Positions 48,550 through 56,676 of a DNA stretch of 64,000 bases are shown in pieces; position 1 is the stretch's first letter; each line of letters starts with the position of its first letter. Both the position numbers and the translations under genes were made by a program. The notes beneath the pieces were generated by a model. That model did no database searches and was not told the DNA's origin. It was given only the letters and a program-made list of their open reading frames with translations. The stretch covers positions 33,459-97,458 of the forward strand of contig JAFPYI010000018.1 of assembly GCA_017412245.1 (NCBI GenBank), read 5' to 3'. The stretch comes from Paludibacteraceae bacterium. Lineage in GTDB: Bacteria > Bacteroidota > Bacteroidia > Bacteroidales > Paludibacteraceae.

Positions 48550-50004
48550 ATGATACTGAGCGAATTACTACAAGCTATTAAGCCGTTGCGTATTATCGGT
48601 AGTACCGACAAAACGATTCATGCTATTCAGTTTGACAGTCGCCGTGTGGAGACTGGAGATTTGTTTGTAGCACAAGCCGGCACAGCCGTTGACGGGCATA
48701 CATTCATTGGCGGTTGCGTAGAGAAAGGAGCCGCAGCTGTTGTGCTTTCAGATGAAAAATATCTGCCTGCTGCAAGTGATGAAACTACTTATATCCTTGT
48801 AAGCAACACCGACGAGGCATTGGGATTGCTTGCGTCCAAATGGTTTGGCGAACCCGGCAAACATCTGACCTTAGTAGGCGTGACCGGAACCAATGGCAAA
48901 ACAACGATTGCAACTTTACTTTATAAGTTAGTTCGTGCGCTCGGACATAAAGCAGGATTGCTATCGACCGTGGTAAATTATATCGAAGACGAAGCCGTTG
49001 CAGCCACTCACACCACACCGGATGCATTGGAGTTAAACGGCTTGTTGAGTCGCATGGTGGAGGCTGGATGTGAGTATGCGTTTATGGAGGTCAGCAGTCA
49101 TGCAATAGCACAACAACGCATTGCCGGACTGGATTTTGATGGTGCTTTATTTACCAATTTGACACGCGACCATATTGATTATCACAAGACTTTTGACAAT
49201 TATCGAGACACAAAGAAACGATTGTTTGACGGGCTGAAGAAGAATGCTTTTGCCGTTACCAATAAAGACGACAAGAACGGATTGGTGATGACACAAAACT
49301 GTCAGGCAAAAGTTCACACCTACTCCACCCGTTCGTTGGCGGATTACAAAGCACAGATTTTGGAAGAAGGTTTCGATGGAATGGAGTTGCAGATTAACGG
49401 ACACGAAGTGTTTGTTCCATTGGTAGGACGATTCAACGTCAGCAACCTGCTTTGTATCTACGGAGCCGCTTTATGCTTAGGTTTTGACGAGACAGATGTA
49501 CTTCGCGTCTTGAGCACATTAAAACCTGTTAACGGACGTTTTGAGACTATTCACAGCGCTAAGGGATGGACGGCAATCGTTGATTACGCCCACACACCGG
49601 ATGCAGTAGATAACGTGATTCAGACTATTCGCGAGATAAAGAAAGAGGGTTCTAAACTGATTACGGTCGTAGGTTGCGGCGGAAACCGTGACAAAGGTAA
49701 ACGTCCGATGATGGCACAAATTGCCAAACGCGGTAGTGAACAGTTGATTTTGACGAGTGACAACCCGCGCGATGAGGAACCGCAAGACATCTTGAAGGAT
49801 ATGACCGACGGATTGACTGCCGAAGAATTGCAGAGCACATTGGTTATTGAAGACCGTGCTACAGCTATTCAAACAGCATGCACGTTGGCACAAAAAGATG
49901 ACGTTATTTTAGTCGCAGGAAAGGGACACGAAGACTACCAAATCATCAAAGGTGTAAAACATCATTTTGATGACCACGAAATCGTTCGCAAATATGCAAA
50001 CTAA
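48550..50004 (+). CDS. murE: UDP-MurNAc-L-Ala-D-Glu:diaminopimelate ligase
   Basis: Adds meso-diaminopimelate to UDP-MurNAc-dipeptide. 484 residues in three Mur-ligase domains: N-terminal UDP-substrate domain (SRRVETGDLFVAQAGTAVDG), central ATPase with GVTGTNGKTT (~114-123) and EVSSHA, and a C-terminal domain with CGGNRDKGKR and the DNPRDEEP motif (~399-406) that specifies meso-DAP over lysine. The cell wall is therefore predicted to be of the DAP type. Spacing of 4 nt after ftsI and 18 nt before mraY is consistent with one operon. Confidence 0.97.
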   Translation: MILSELLQAIKPLRIIGSTDKTIHAIQFDSRRVETGDLFVAQAGTAVDGHTFIGGCVEKGAAAVVLSDEKYLPAASDETTYILVSNTDEALGLLASKWFGEPGKHLTLVGVTGTNGKTTIATLLYKLVRALGHKAGLLSTVVNYIEDEAVAATHTTPDALELNGLLSRMVEAGCEYAFMEVSSHAIAQQRIAGLDFDGALFTNLTRDHIDYHKTFDNYRDTKKRLFDGLKKNAFAVTNKDDKNGLVMTQNCQAKVHTYSTRSLADYKAQILEEGFDGMELQINGHEVFVPLVGRFNVSNLLCIYGAALCLGFDETDVLRVLSTLKPVNGRFETIHSAKGWTAIVDYAHTPDAVDNVIQTIREIKKEGSKLITVVGCGGNRDKGKRPMMAQIAKRGSEQLILTSDNPRDEEPQDILKDMTDGLTAEELQSTLVIEDRATAIQTACTLAQKDDVILVAGKGHEDYQIIKGVKHHFDDHEIVRKYAN

Positions 50005-50022
50005 CGAATAATATTTGAGCGT

Positions 50023-51306
50023 ATGTTATATTCTTTATTTGACTATCTAACAACGGCTTACGGCCATTTAGCAGGTGCGCGATTATTCACCTACATCTCC
50101 TTTAGAGCCATCACGGCCGGTGTCTTGGCTTTAGGTATCAGCATTTGGGTTGGTAATTGGTTTATCAATTACATGAAACGTCATAACATAGCAGAGACAC
50201 AACGTGACGAAAAGATTGACCCGTTTAATGTAGCGAAGAAAGGTGTACCGACCATGGGTGGTCTGGTTGTCATTGCTGCAATCATCTTACCTTGTCTGCT
50301 CTTGGGTAAGTTAACCAATGTATATATGATTTTGCTGTTGGCGACAACTGTCATTTTGGGCATTTTAGGTTTTGCGGATGATTATATCAAGACTTTCAGA
50401 AAGAACAAGGACGGTTTGAACGGATGGGTAAAGATTGCCGGACAAGTGGCGTTAGGTCTGATTGTCGGTTTGACACTCCGTTTCTGTCCTGCTGCAACGA
50501 TGAACGAGGTGGTAACCAGTCATATTGAGAATAATGTGGTGGTAGTAGAAAAAAGTCCGGAAATCAAATCCACACAGACCACTATTCCTTTTGTAAAACA
50601 CCATAACTTCAATTATGCCGACCTCTTCTCATGGACAGGCGAAAACAACAAATACCGTTTCGGTTGGATTTTCTTTGTGCTACTGACGATTTTTGTGGTA
50701 GCAGCCGTTAGTAACGGAGCTAATCTTAATGATGGCATGGATGGAATGTGCGCTGGCAATTCAGCGATTATTGCCGTAGCCTTGCTTATCTTAGCTTATA
50801 CCAGCGGTAGTGTTGTTTGGGCAGAGTATTTCGATGTGATGTATATTCCCGGCAGTGAAGAATTGGTTGTTTTCCTTGCTTCGTTCATCGGAGCCTTGGT
50901 CGGTTATCTATGGTTTAACGGATTCCCTGCTCAGGTTTTCCTGGGTGATACAGGCAGTTTGACTATAGGTGGAATCATCGGTGTCTGCGCAATGGTTATT
51001 CATAAAGAGTTGTTGATTCCTGTATTATGCGGAATATTCCTGATGGAAAGTCTGTCTGTGATTATTCAGACGCAAGTGTATAAGTTCTACAAGAAACGCG
51101 GTCAGCACGTGCGTGTATGGAAACGTACTCCGTTCCATGACCATTTTAGAACTTCTGTAGATCAAGTTTTGAAGATTGATCCGACATGTTCGATATTCTT
51201 TAAAGGCAGTCGTAATTTGCATCATGAGACAAAGATTGTATTGCGTTTCTGCATCGTGACACTCATCTTAGCTGCCATTACCATTCTAACACTTAAGATA
51301 AGATAA
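50023..51306 (+). CDS. mraY: Phospho-MurNAc-pentapeptide transferase MraY
   Basis: Inner-membrane enzyme that transfers phospho-MurNAc-pentapeptide to undecaprenyl phosphate, giving lipid I. 427 residues with about ten membrane segments. Conserved cytoplasmic motifs: KKGVPTMGGLV (~75-85), FADDYIKTFRKNKDGLNG with the Asp pair (~116), NLNDGMDGMCAGN (~235-247), FLGDTGSLTIGG, and the late His-rich loop (RTPFHDHFRTS). It is longer than E. coli MraY (360) because of a periplasmic insertion (~155-205), which is usual for Bacteroidota. Between murE and murD. Confidence 0.97.
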   Translation: MLYSLFDYLTTAYGHLAGARLFTYISFRAITAGVLALGISIWVGNWFINYMKRHNIAETQRDEKIDPFNVAKKGVPTMGGLVVIAAIILPCLLLGKLTNVYMILLLATTVILGILGFADDYIKTFRKNKDGLNGWVKIAGQVALGLIVGLTLRFCPAATMNEVVTSHIENNVVVVEKSPEIKSTQTTIPFVKHHNFNYADLFSWTGENNKYRFGWIFFVLLTIFVVAAVSNGANLNDGMDGMCAGNSAIIAVALLILAYTSGSVVWAEYFDVMYIPGSEELVVFLASFIGALVGYLWFNGFPAQVFLGDTGSLTIGGIIGVCAMVIHKELLIPVLCGIFLMESLSVIIQTQVYKFYKKRGQHVRVWKRTPFHDHFRTSVDQVLKIDPTCSIFFKGSRNLHHETKIVLRFCIVTLILAAITILTLKIR

Positions 51307-51312
51307 GATAAA

Positions 51313-52593
51313 ATGAAACGAATAGTTATACTTGGTGCGGGCGAAAGCGGAACAGGTGCCGCTATTTTGGCCAAAGAGAAAGGCTATGATGTGTTTGTAA
51401 GCGATTACGGCACTATTCAGGAACCATACCGTGCGTTATTGGACCAACACGGCATAAAATGGGAAGACGGCAAGCACTCCGAAGAGTTGATATTAAATGC
51501 TGACGAGGTTGTCAAATCTCCCGGTATTCCTTTAACCGCACCACTTATCAAAAAACTACAAGCACAAGGTACACCTATCATCTCCGAAATTGAGTTTGCT
51601 GCGCGTTATACGAATGCAAAGATGATTTGCATCACGGGTTCAAACGGTAAGACGACTACCACTTCGTTGATTTTCTACATTCTCAAGCAAGCGGGACTGA
51701 ATGTCGGTTTGGCAGGAAATATCGGTAATTCGTTAGCACTGCAAGTAGCGCACGAACAACACGATTATTACGTGATTGAATTGAGTTCCTTCCAATTGGA
51801 TAATATGTACGATTTCAAGGCAGATATTGCCATTTTGCTGAATATCACGCCGGACCATTTGGATAGATACGACTTCAAATTTCAAAACTACATAGATGCC
51901 AAGTTCCGCATCACGCGCAACCAGACGAAAGAGGATAGTTTCATCTATTGGGCAGAAGATCCGATTATCGACCGAGAGATGAAAAAACTGCAGTTAGGTG
52001 CCACACTCTATCCTTACGGATTTACACAACTGAATCCGCTTCCTGTCGGCGAAGACGAATTAGCGCTAAAGGGTAAGCATAATGTCTTGAACTCGATGGC
52101 TGCGACGATTGCTGCAAATGTAGTGGGTATCAAAAAAGATATCATCCGCGAGAGTCTGAAGACATTCCAAGGCGTCGAGCACCGCTTGCAATACGTAGCA
52201 ACGGTCCGTGGCGTGCGGTATATTAATGACAGCAAGGCAACCAATGTTAACTCGTGTTGGTATGCATTGGAGAGTATGACAACACCAACGGTGCTCATTC
52301 TCGGCGGAAAAGATAAAGGAAACGACTACAGCGAGATTGACGAATTGGTGAAAGCCAAATGCCACACACTTATTTTCATGGGCTTGCACAACGAAAAACT
52401 GCAGGAGCATTTCGGTTCCTTTGGATTGACGATTATCGACACGGATAATCTTCACGACGCTGTACAAGCTGCATACAATGCAGCGCATGAAGGCGACACA
52501 GTTCTGTTGAGTCCGTGCTGCGCCAGTTTCGATTTATTCAAGAGTTACGAAGACCGCGGTGAGCAGTTTATGGCTGCCGTGCGAAAACTATAA
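51313..52593 (+). CDS. murD: UDP-MurNAc-L-alanine:D-glutamate ligase
   Basis: Adds D-Glu to UDP-MurNAc-L-Ala. 426 residues: N-terminal Rossmann-like domain (VILGAGESGTGAAILAK), central ATPase with GSNGKTTTTSLI (~109-120), ELSSFQLD and NITPDHLDRYD, and C-terminal domain with YINDSKATN and LSPCCASFDLFKSYEDRGEQF. All Mur ligase motifs are intact and the length is normal. Located between mraY (6 nt) and ftsW (27 nt). Confidence 0.97.
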   Translation: MKRIVILGAGESGTGAAILAKEKGYDVFVSDYGTIQEPYRALLDQHGIKWEDGKHSEELILNADEVVKSPGIPLTAPLIKKLQAQGTPIISEIEFAARYTNAKMICITGSNGKTTTTSLIFYILKQAGLNVGLAGNIGNSLALQVAHEQHDYYVIELSSFQLDNMYDFKADIAILLNITPDHLDRYDFKFQNYIDAKFRITRNQTKEDSFIYWAEDPIIDREMKKLQLGATLYPYGFTQLNPLPVGEDELALKGKHNVLNSMAATIAANVVGIKKDIIRESLKTFQGVEHRLQYVATVRGVRYINDSKATNVNSCWYALESMTTPTVLILGGKDKGNDYSEIDELVKAKCHTLIFMGLHNEKLQEHFGSFGLTIIDTDNLHDAVQAAYNAAHEGDTVLLSPCCASFDLFKSYEDRGEQFMAAVRKL

Positions 52594-52620
52594 TTATTAA
52601 ACACCAAACCTTTAACCATT

Positions 52621-53901
52621 ATGAAACCATTCAATTTAAAAAACATTGACAGGAGTTTTTGGGTTCTATTCGGACTCCTGATTATAGTTGCGATTATCGC
52701 ACTATTCTCTGCTTCATCGACCTTGATTTACAAGGACGATTCACTTTTAGGTCCTGTTGGTCAGCAGATTGTTTTCATCTTATTAGGCGTCGCCGCTGCT
52801 TTTGTGATTCAGTTCATTCCTACGCAGTGGGTGCGTTTGGGCGGTTACGCACTATTGATTATAAGCATCCTGCTTATTTTCTCGACTCTGATTCCGCATA
52901 ACCCGTTTGTGGTATCACGAAATGGTGCTGCAAGATGGATTAACCTGTTCGGCATCACTTTCCAACCTTCGGAATTAGCTAAATTATCTTTGATAATTGT
53001 CGTGGCGGACCAGTTGGCGCGTATCAAGACAGAAGAAGACAAGTGGAAATATTTCCTGCGCACGTTGATTCTGACGGCCGTTGTAGTATTCCCTATTTTG
53101 GTAGCGAATCTATCGACGGCAATTCTTATTTGCGGCATTGTGGGATGTCTATGGATTTTAGCCCGTGTGCCGTGGAAATACATCCTGTCTGTAGTCGGAA
53201 TCGCTTTAGTCGTCTTGGCCTTGGGATATTCTGTTGTGGAGTTTGCATACGTCAAACCCGGCAGAACGATGTCCGAAAAGAACCCTTTCAAGCGAGCGAC
53301 TGTTTGGGTGGCGCGTATAGACAATATGTTCAACAAGGACGATACATCCAAATATGTTCTGACGGACGATAATATACAGGAAGTCTATTCCTCCGTTGCT
53401 ATTGCTCGCGGAGGAAAATCGCCTTTCGGTGTATTGCCAGGAAACAGCAAAGAGCGCGATTATCTGCCGTTGGCGTATATGGATTATATCTTTGCGATTA
53501 TCGTAGAAGAATCGGGCGTTTTAGGTGCTATCTTGGTAATTTTCATCTACTTAGCTATTCTTTTCCGAGCGTGCAATGTCTCCAGTCGTTATTCAGATAT
53601 GCCGGCAATGCTGATGGTCATGGGCTTAGCGCTGATGATTACGTGCCAAGCATTGATTTCTATGATAGTAGCCGTAGGACTCGGTCCTGTTACTGGACAG
53701 CCGTTGCCGATGATATCGAAAGGCGGAACCTCTGCGGTCATCACGTCTATCTATTTCGGCATTATGATGGGCGTTAGTCGCGAGCAGTTGGAGTTGAGCG
53801 AACGTGTTAACGAGACAAGAGACAAGAGCGAAGAGGAAGTGCCGGAAATCACGTTTGACGACGAGGCACCGCTGATACGCGATATTACCATCGAAAGTTA
53901 A
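52621..53901 (+). CDS. ftsW: Peptidoglycan glycosyltransferase FtsW (SEDS family)
   Basis: Septal SEDS-family polymerase of lipid II, working with FtsI. 426 residues with about nine to ten membrane segments. Family segments: SSTLIYKDDSLLGPVGQQ, SRNGAARWINLFGITFQPSELAKLSLI (the conserved NGA.RWI..G..QPSE region, ~99-125), the large periplasmic loop with the catalytic-type Asp region (VYSSVAIARGGKSPFGVLPGNS..DYLPLAYMDYIFAIIVEE), and PMISKGGTSAVI near the C-terminus. The C-tail (~395-426) is cytoplasmic and acidic. The gap to murG consists of a short repeat. Confidence 0.96.
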   Translation: MKPFNLKNIDRSFWVLFGLLIIVAIIALFSASSTLIYKDDSLLGPVGQQIVFILLGVAAAFVIQFIPTQWVRLGGYALLIISILLIFSTLIPHNPFVVSRNGAARWINLFGITFQPSELAKLSLIIVVADQLARIKTEEDKWKYFLRTLILTAVVVFPILVANLSTAILICGIVGCLWILARVPWKYILSVVGIALVVLALGYSVVEFAYVKPGRTMSEKNPFKRATVWVARIDNMFNKDDTSKYVLTDDNIQEVYSSVAIARGGKSPFGVLPGNSKERDYLPLAYMDYIFAIIVEESGVLGAILVIFIYLAILFRACNVSSRYSDMPAMLMVMGLALMITCQALISMIVAVGLGPVTGQPLPMISKGGTSAVITSIYFGIMMGVSREQLELSERVNETRDKSEEEVPEITFDDEAPLIRDITIES

Positions 53902-53933
53902 CCACTAACCACTAAACACTAAACACTAAACAT
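53901..53933 (+). repeat. Degenerate tandem repeat before murG
   Basis: ACCACTA, ACCACTAA, ACACTAA, ACACTAA, ACAT: about four units of 7-8 nt starting at the ftsW stop and reaching the murG ATG. Confidence 0.8.
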
Positions 53934-55022
53934 ATGCGTTATTTAATTTCCGGAGGCGGGACCGGAGGACATATTTTTCCTGCTGTCAGTATTGCCAATG
54001 CGCTTCAAGAATTAGATCCGGAAGCCGAGATTCTCTTTATCGGTGCCTTAGGTCGAATGGAAATGGAGAGAGTGCCACAGGCGGGATATAAGATTATCGG
54101 TTTGCCTGTAAGGGGTTTCAACCGTGCGCAACCGTGGAAGAATGTCTCCGTACTGATTGATTTAGCTAAATCTATCCGCCAAGTCAAGAAGATTATCCGT
54201 GATTTCAAACCGAATGTAGGTGTGGGTGTAGGCGGATATGCTTCCGGTGCGGCTATGTGGGCTGCGGCAAACATGGGCATTCCTATCCTCTTGCAAGAAC
54301 AAAACGGTTTCGCAGGAGTTACCAATAAACTGTTGAAAGATAAAGCTTCGAAGATTTGTGTTGCCTATCCTGGAATGGAGCGATTCTTCCCTGCAGATAA
54401 GATTATTCTAACCGGTAATCCTGTTCGCCAGAATCTGACAGAGGGCAAGAAGAACAAAGACGACAAGCGCAAGAACCTACTCATTATCGGCGGCAGTTTA
54501 GGTGCACGCACTATCAACGAAGCAGTTATGGCTGCTTTGCCTGATTTGGCGAAAGCAGGTATTCGCGTCGTTTGGCAAACCGGAAAGATTTATTATGAGA
54601 AATGCCTTGAGCGAGTAAATGCGCTCAAAAATGAAGGCATTAACATGGATAGTATAGAATGTCTCGATTTTCTCTCTGATATGCCGGATAGATATGCACA
54701 AGCCGATTTGGTTATCTCCAGAGCCGGTGCATCTTCTATCAGCGAGATTTGTCTTTTAGGCAAACCTGCCATCTTGGTTCCTTCGCCAAATGTAGCCGAA
54801 GACCATCAGACGCATAATGCAATGGCGTTGGTAAATCGCGAAGCAGCTGTGCTGGTTAAAGATTGCGAAGCGGCGGAGCAATTGATTCCTGCAGCTCTTA
54901 AACTTATCAACGACACAGAGCGTTTGAAAACACTTCATACTAACGTTCTCAAGCTCGCAGAGAAAGACTCTGCCAAACGCATTGCCGAAGAAGTAATCGC
55001 TCTTGCCCGAAAGGAAAGATAA
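53934..55022 (+). CDS. murG: UDP-GlcNAc:lipid I N-acetylglucosaminyltransferase MurG
   Basis: Peripheral membrane glycosyltransferase making lipid II. 362 residues: GGGTGGHIFPAVSIA (~7-21), the GVGVGGYASGAAMWAA G-loop (~97-112), LLQEQNGFAGVTNKLL, the UDP-binding GGSLGARTINEAV (~187-199), and SRAGASSISEICLLGKPAILVPSP with AEDHQTHNA (~263-295). All motifs intact. This is the last gene of the cluster in this window: the usual murC-ftsQ-ftsA-ftsZ do not follow; instead there is a repeat block, a terminator and the convergent trpB gene. Confidence 0.97.
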   Translation: MRYLISGGGTGGHIFPAVSIANALQELDPEAEILFIGALGRMEMERVPQAGYKIIGLPVRGFNRAQPWKNVSVLIDLAKSIRQVKKIIRDFKPNVGVGVGGYASGAAMWAAANMGIPILLQEQNGFAGVTNKLLKDKASKICVAYPGMERFFPADKIILTGNPVRQNLTEGKKNKDDKRKNLLIIGGSLGARTINEAVMAALPDLAKAGIRVVWQTGKIYYEKCLERVNALKNEGINMDSIECLDFLSDMPDRYAQADLVISRAGASSISEICLLGKPAILVPSPNVAEDHQTHNAMALVNREAAVLVKDCEAAEQLIPAALKLINDTERLKTLHTNVLKLAEKDSAKRIAEEVIALARKER

Positions 55023-55038
55023 GAAGCTCTCGTATTTT

Positions 55039-55086
55039 GAGTAGGTGATTAGTAGGTGATAAGTAGGTGATAAGTAGGTGATAAGT
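55039..55086. repeat. Tandem repeat, copy B of a dispersed element
   Basis: GAGTAGGTGATTA then GTAGGTGATAA units, about four to five of 11 nt. The reverse complement matches 29517-29568 with one difference in 28 nt. Confidence 0.85.
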
Positions 55087-55117
55087 ATTTTTTTTTGCAC
55101 CTATTTTTGAATATCAA

Positions 55118-55150
55118 AAAAGCGTTCACTCTGCGTGGACGCTTTTCTTT
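55118..55150. terminator. Terminator between murG and trpB
   Basis: AAAAGCGTTCAC (55118-55129) and GTGGACGCTTTT (55135-55146) form a 12-bp stem with one G-T wobble and loop TCTGC, with A- and T-runs outside, serving both convergent genes. Confidence 0.88.
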
Positions 55151-55173
55151 AGGGAAGGAATTGACAGAAAGGT

Positions 55174-56517
55174 TTACCCTTTATACTCAAAATCCTGCAG
55201 GTCGCCGTTGAGGAAACTGTCGTAGGCAGTCATATCTATCAAACCATGACCGCTGAGGTTGAAAAGAATCACTTTCTGTTCGCCTGTTTCCTTGCATTTG
55301 AGCGCCTCACGAATAGTAGCTGCAATAGCATGACAACTCTCCGGAGCAGGAATAATACTCTCCGTACGCGCGAAAAGCAAACCTGCTTGGAAGGACTCTG
55401 TCTGCGGGATATCCATTCCTCGCATATAACCGTCTTTGAGTAACTGACTGACAATCACACCTGCTCCGTGATAACGCAAACCGCCTGCATGGATGTTTGC
55501 CGGCTTGAAATCATGCCCAAGCGTGTACATCGGCAGCAATGGTGTATAACCGGCACTATCGCCGAAATCATATTCAAACTTACCCTTTGTCAATTTAGGA
55601 CAAGAAGAAGGCTCAGCAGCAATAAAATCAATCCATTTACCATTTGATGATTTACCATTTTCCATTTGGAGCTGGTGTCTCATAAACGGGAAAGCCAATC
55701 CGCCAAAATTACTACCACCGCCGAAACAAGCGATAATCGTGTCCGGATACTCACCTGCCATCGCCATCTGTTTCTCTGCTTCCAGACCAATGATAGTCTG
55801 ATGAAGTGCTACGTGGTTCAGCACCGAACCTAATGTATATTTGCAGTTGGGCGTAGTCGTGGCTAATTCAATGGCTTCCGAGATGGCTGTTCCCAATGAA
55901 CCGGGATGATTAGGATCGGCTGTAATGATATCTTTTCCTGCACGAGTGGACATAGATGGAGAACCTTCTACTGTAGCACCAAAGGTACGCATTATACTGC
56001 TGCGATAAGGTTTCTGGAGCATGGATATCTTCACTTGATAAACGGCACACTCCAAACCGAAGGCTTTTGCTGCATAACTGAGCGCAGCGCCCCATTGTCC
56101 CGCACCGGTTTCTGTCGTCACATTCGTCACGCCCTCCTGCTTGCAGTAATAGCATTGCGGCAGCGCAGAGTTTATCTTATGCGAACCCAACGGAGACACG
56201 CTCTCGTTCTTGAAATAGATATGCGCAGGAGTGCCTAAGGCCTCTTCCAATGCATACGCACGCACCAAAGGTGTAGAACGATAATACTTATAGCGTTCGA
56301 GCACTTCTGTAGGAATATCTATCCATGCGTGTGTTTGGTCCAATTCTTGTTTAGCACATTCGTGTGCGAAAACATGACTCAAATCATCCACCGACACCGG
56401 TTCTTTCGTTGCCGGATTGAGAGGCGGAAGAGGCTTATTTTTCATATCCGCCTGAATATTATACCACTGTGTAGGAAGTTCTGCTTCCGATAACAAGAAA
56501 CGTTTCTGCTTTGACAT
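55174..56517 (-). CDS. trpB: Tryptophan synthase beta-like PLP enzyme (TrpB2 type)
   Basis: PLP enzyme condensing indole with serine, in the TrpB2 subfamily that usually stands apart from trpA. 447 residues: N-terminal extension LSEAELPTQWYNIQADM, TPLVRAYALEEAL, the PLP lysine in GSHKINSALPQ (~112), TETGAGQWGAALSYAA, CFGGGSNFGGLAFPF (phosphate-binding Gly loop), and SGHGLIDM at the end. Directly after the Gly loop the segment LQMENGKSSNGKW (~283-295) is encoded by the AAATGGTAAATCATCAAATG repeat and looks like an in-frame insertion of about six residues. No other trp genes are nearby. Confidence 0.93.
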   Translation of the reverse strand: MSKQKRFLLSEAELPTQWYNIQADMKNKPLPPLNPATKEPVSVDDLSHVFAHECAKQELDQTHAWIDIPTEVLERYKYYRSTPLVRAYALEEALGTPAHIYFKNESVSPLGSHKINSALPQCYYCKQEGVTNVTTETGAGQWGAALSYAAKAFGLECAVYQVKISMLQKPYRSSIMRTFGATVEGSPSMSTRAGKDIITADPNHPGSLGTAISEAIELATTTPNCKYTLGSVLNHVALHQTIIGLEAEKQMAMAGEYPDTIIACFGGGSNFGGLAFPFMRHQLQMENGKSSNGKWIDFIAAEPSSCPKLTKGKFEYDFGDSAGYTPLLPMYTLGHDFKPANIHAGGLRYHGAGVIVSQLLKDGYMRGMDIPQTESFQAGLLFARTESIIPAPESCHAIAATIREALKCKETGEQKVILFNLSGHGLIDMTAYDSFLNGDLQDFEYKG

Positions 56518-56545
56518 ATTATTCGTTATTTTTCAAAATTGCGTG

Positions 56546-56577
56546 CAAAAGTAGTAAAAAATAATGACAACACCAAA
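56546..56577 (-). promoter_or_regulatory. Promoter of trpB
   Basis: On the minus strand TTTG (56577-56574), a 20-nt spacer and TACTTTTG (56553-56546). The leader to the ATG at 56517 is about 22 nt. Confidence 0.72.
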
Positions 56578-56604
56578 TAAAACAACAAAAAGTTGTTTAA
56601 AAAC

Positions 56605-56635
56605 TTGCATATGTGCAGAATTTGTTGTATCTTTG
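56605..56635 (+). promoter_or_regulatory. Promoter of the EF-hand protein gene
   Basis: TTGCATATGTGC at 56605-56616 and TATCTTTG at 56628-56635, followed by CACCCG as at the mraZ promoter. Confidence 0.78.
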
Positions 56636-56676
56636 CACCCGAAAAAATGCGCATACAAACAAACACTAATTATATC

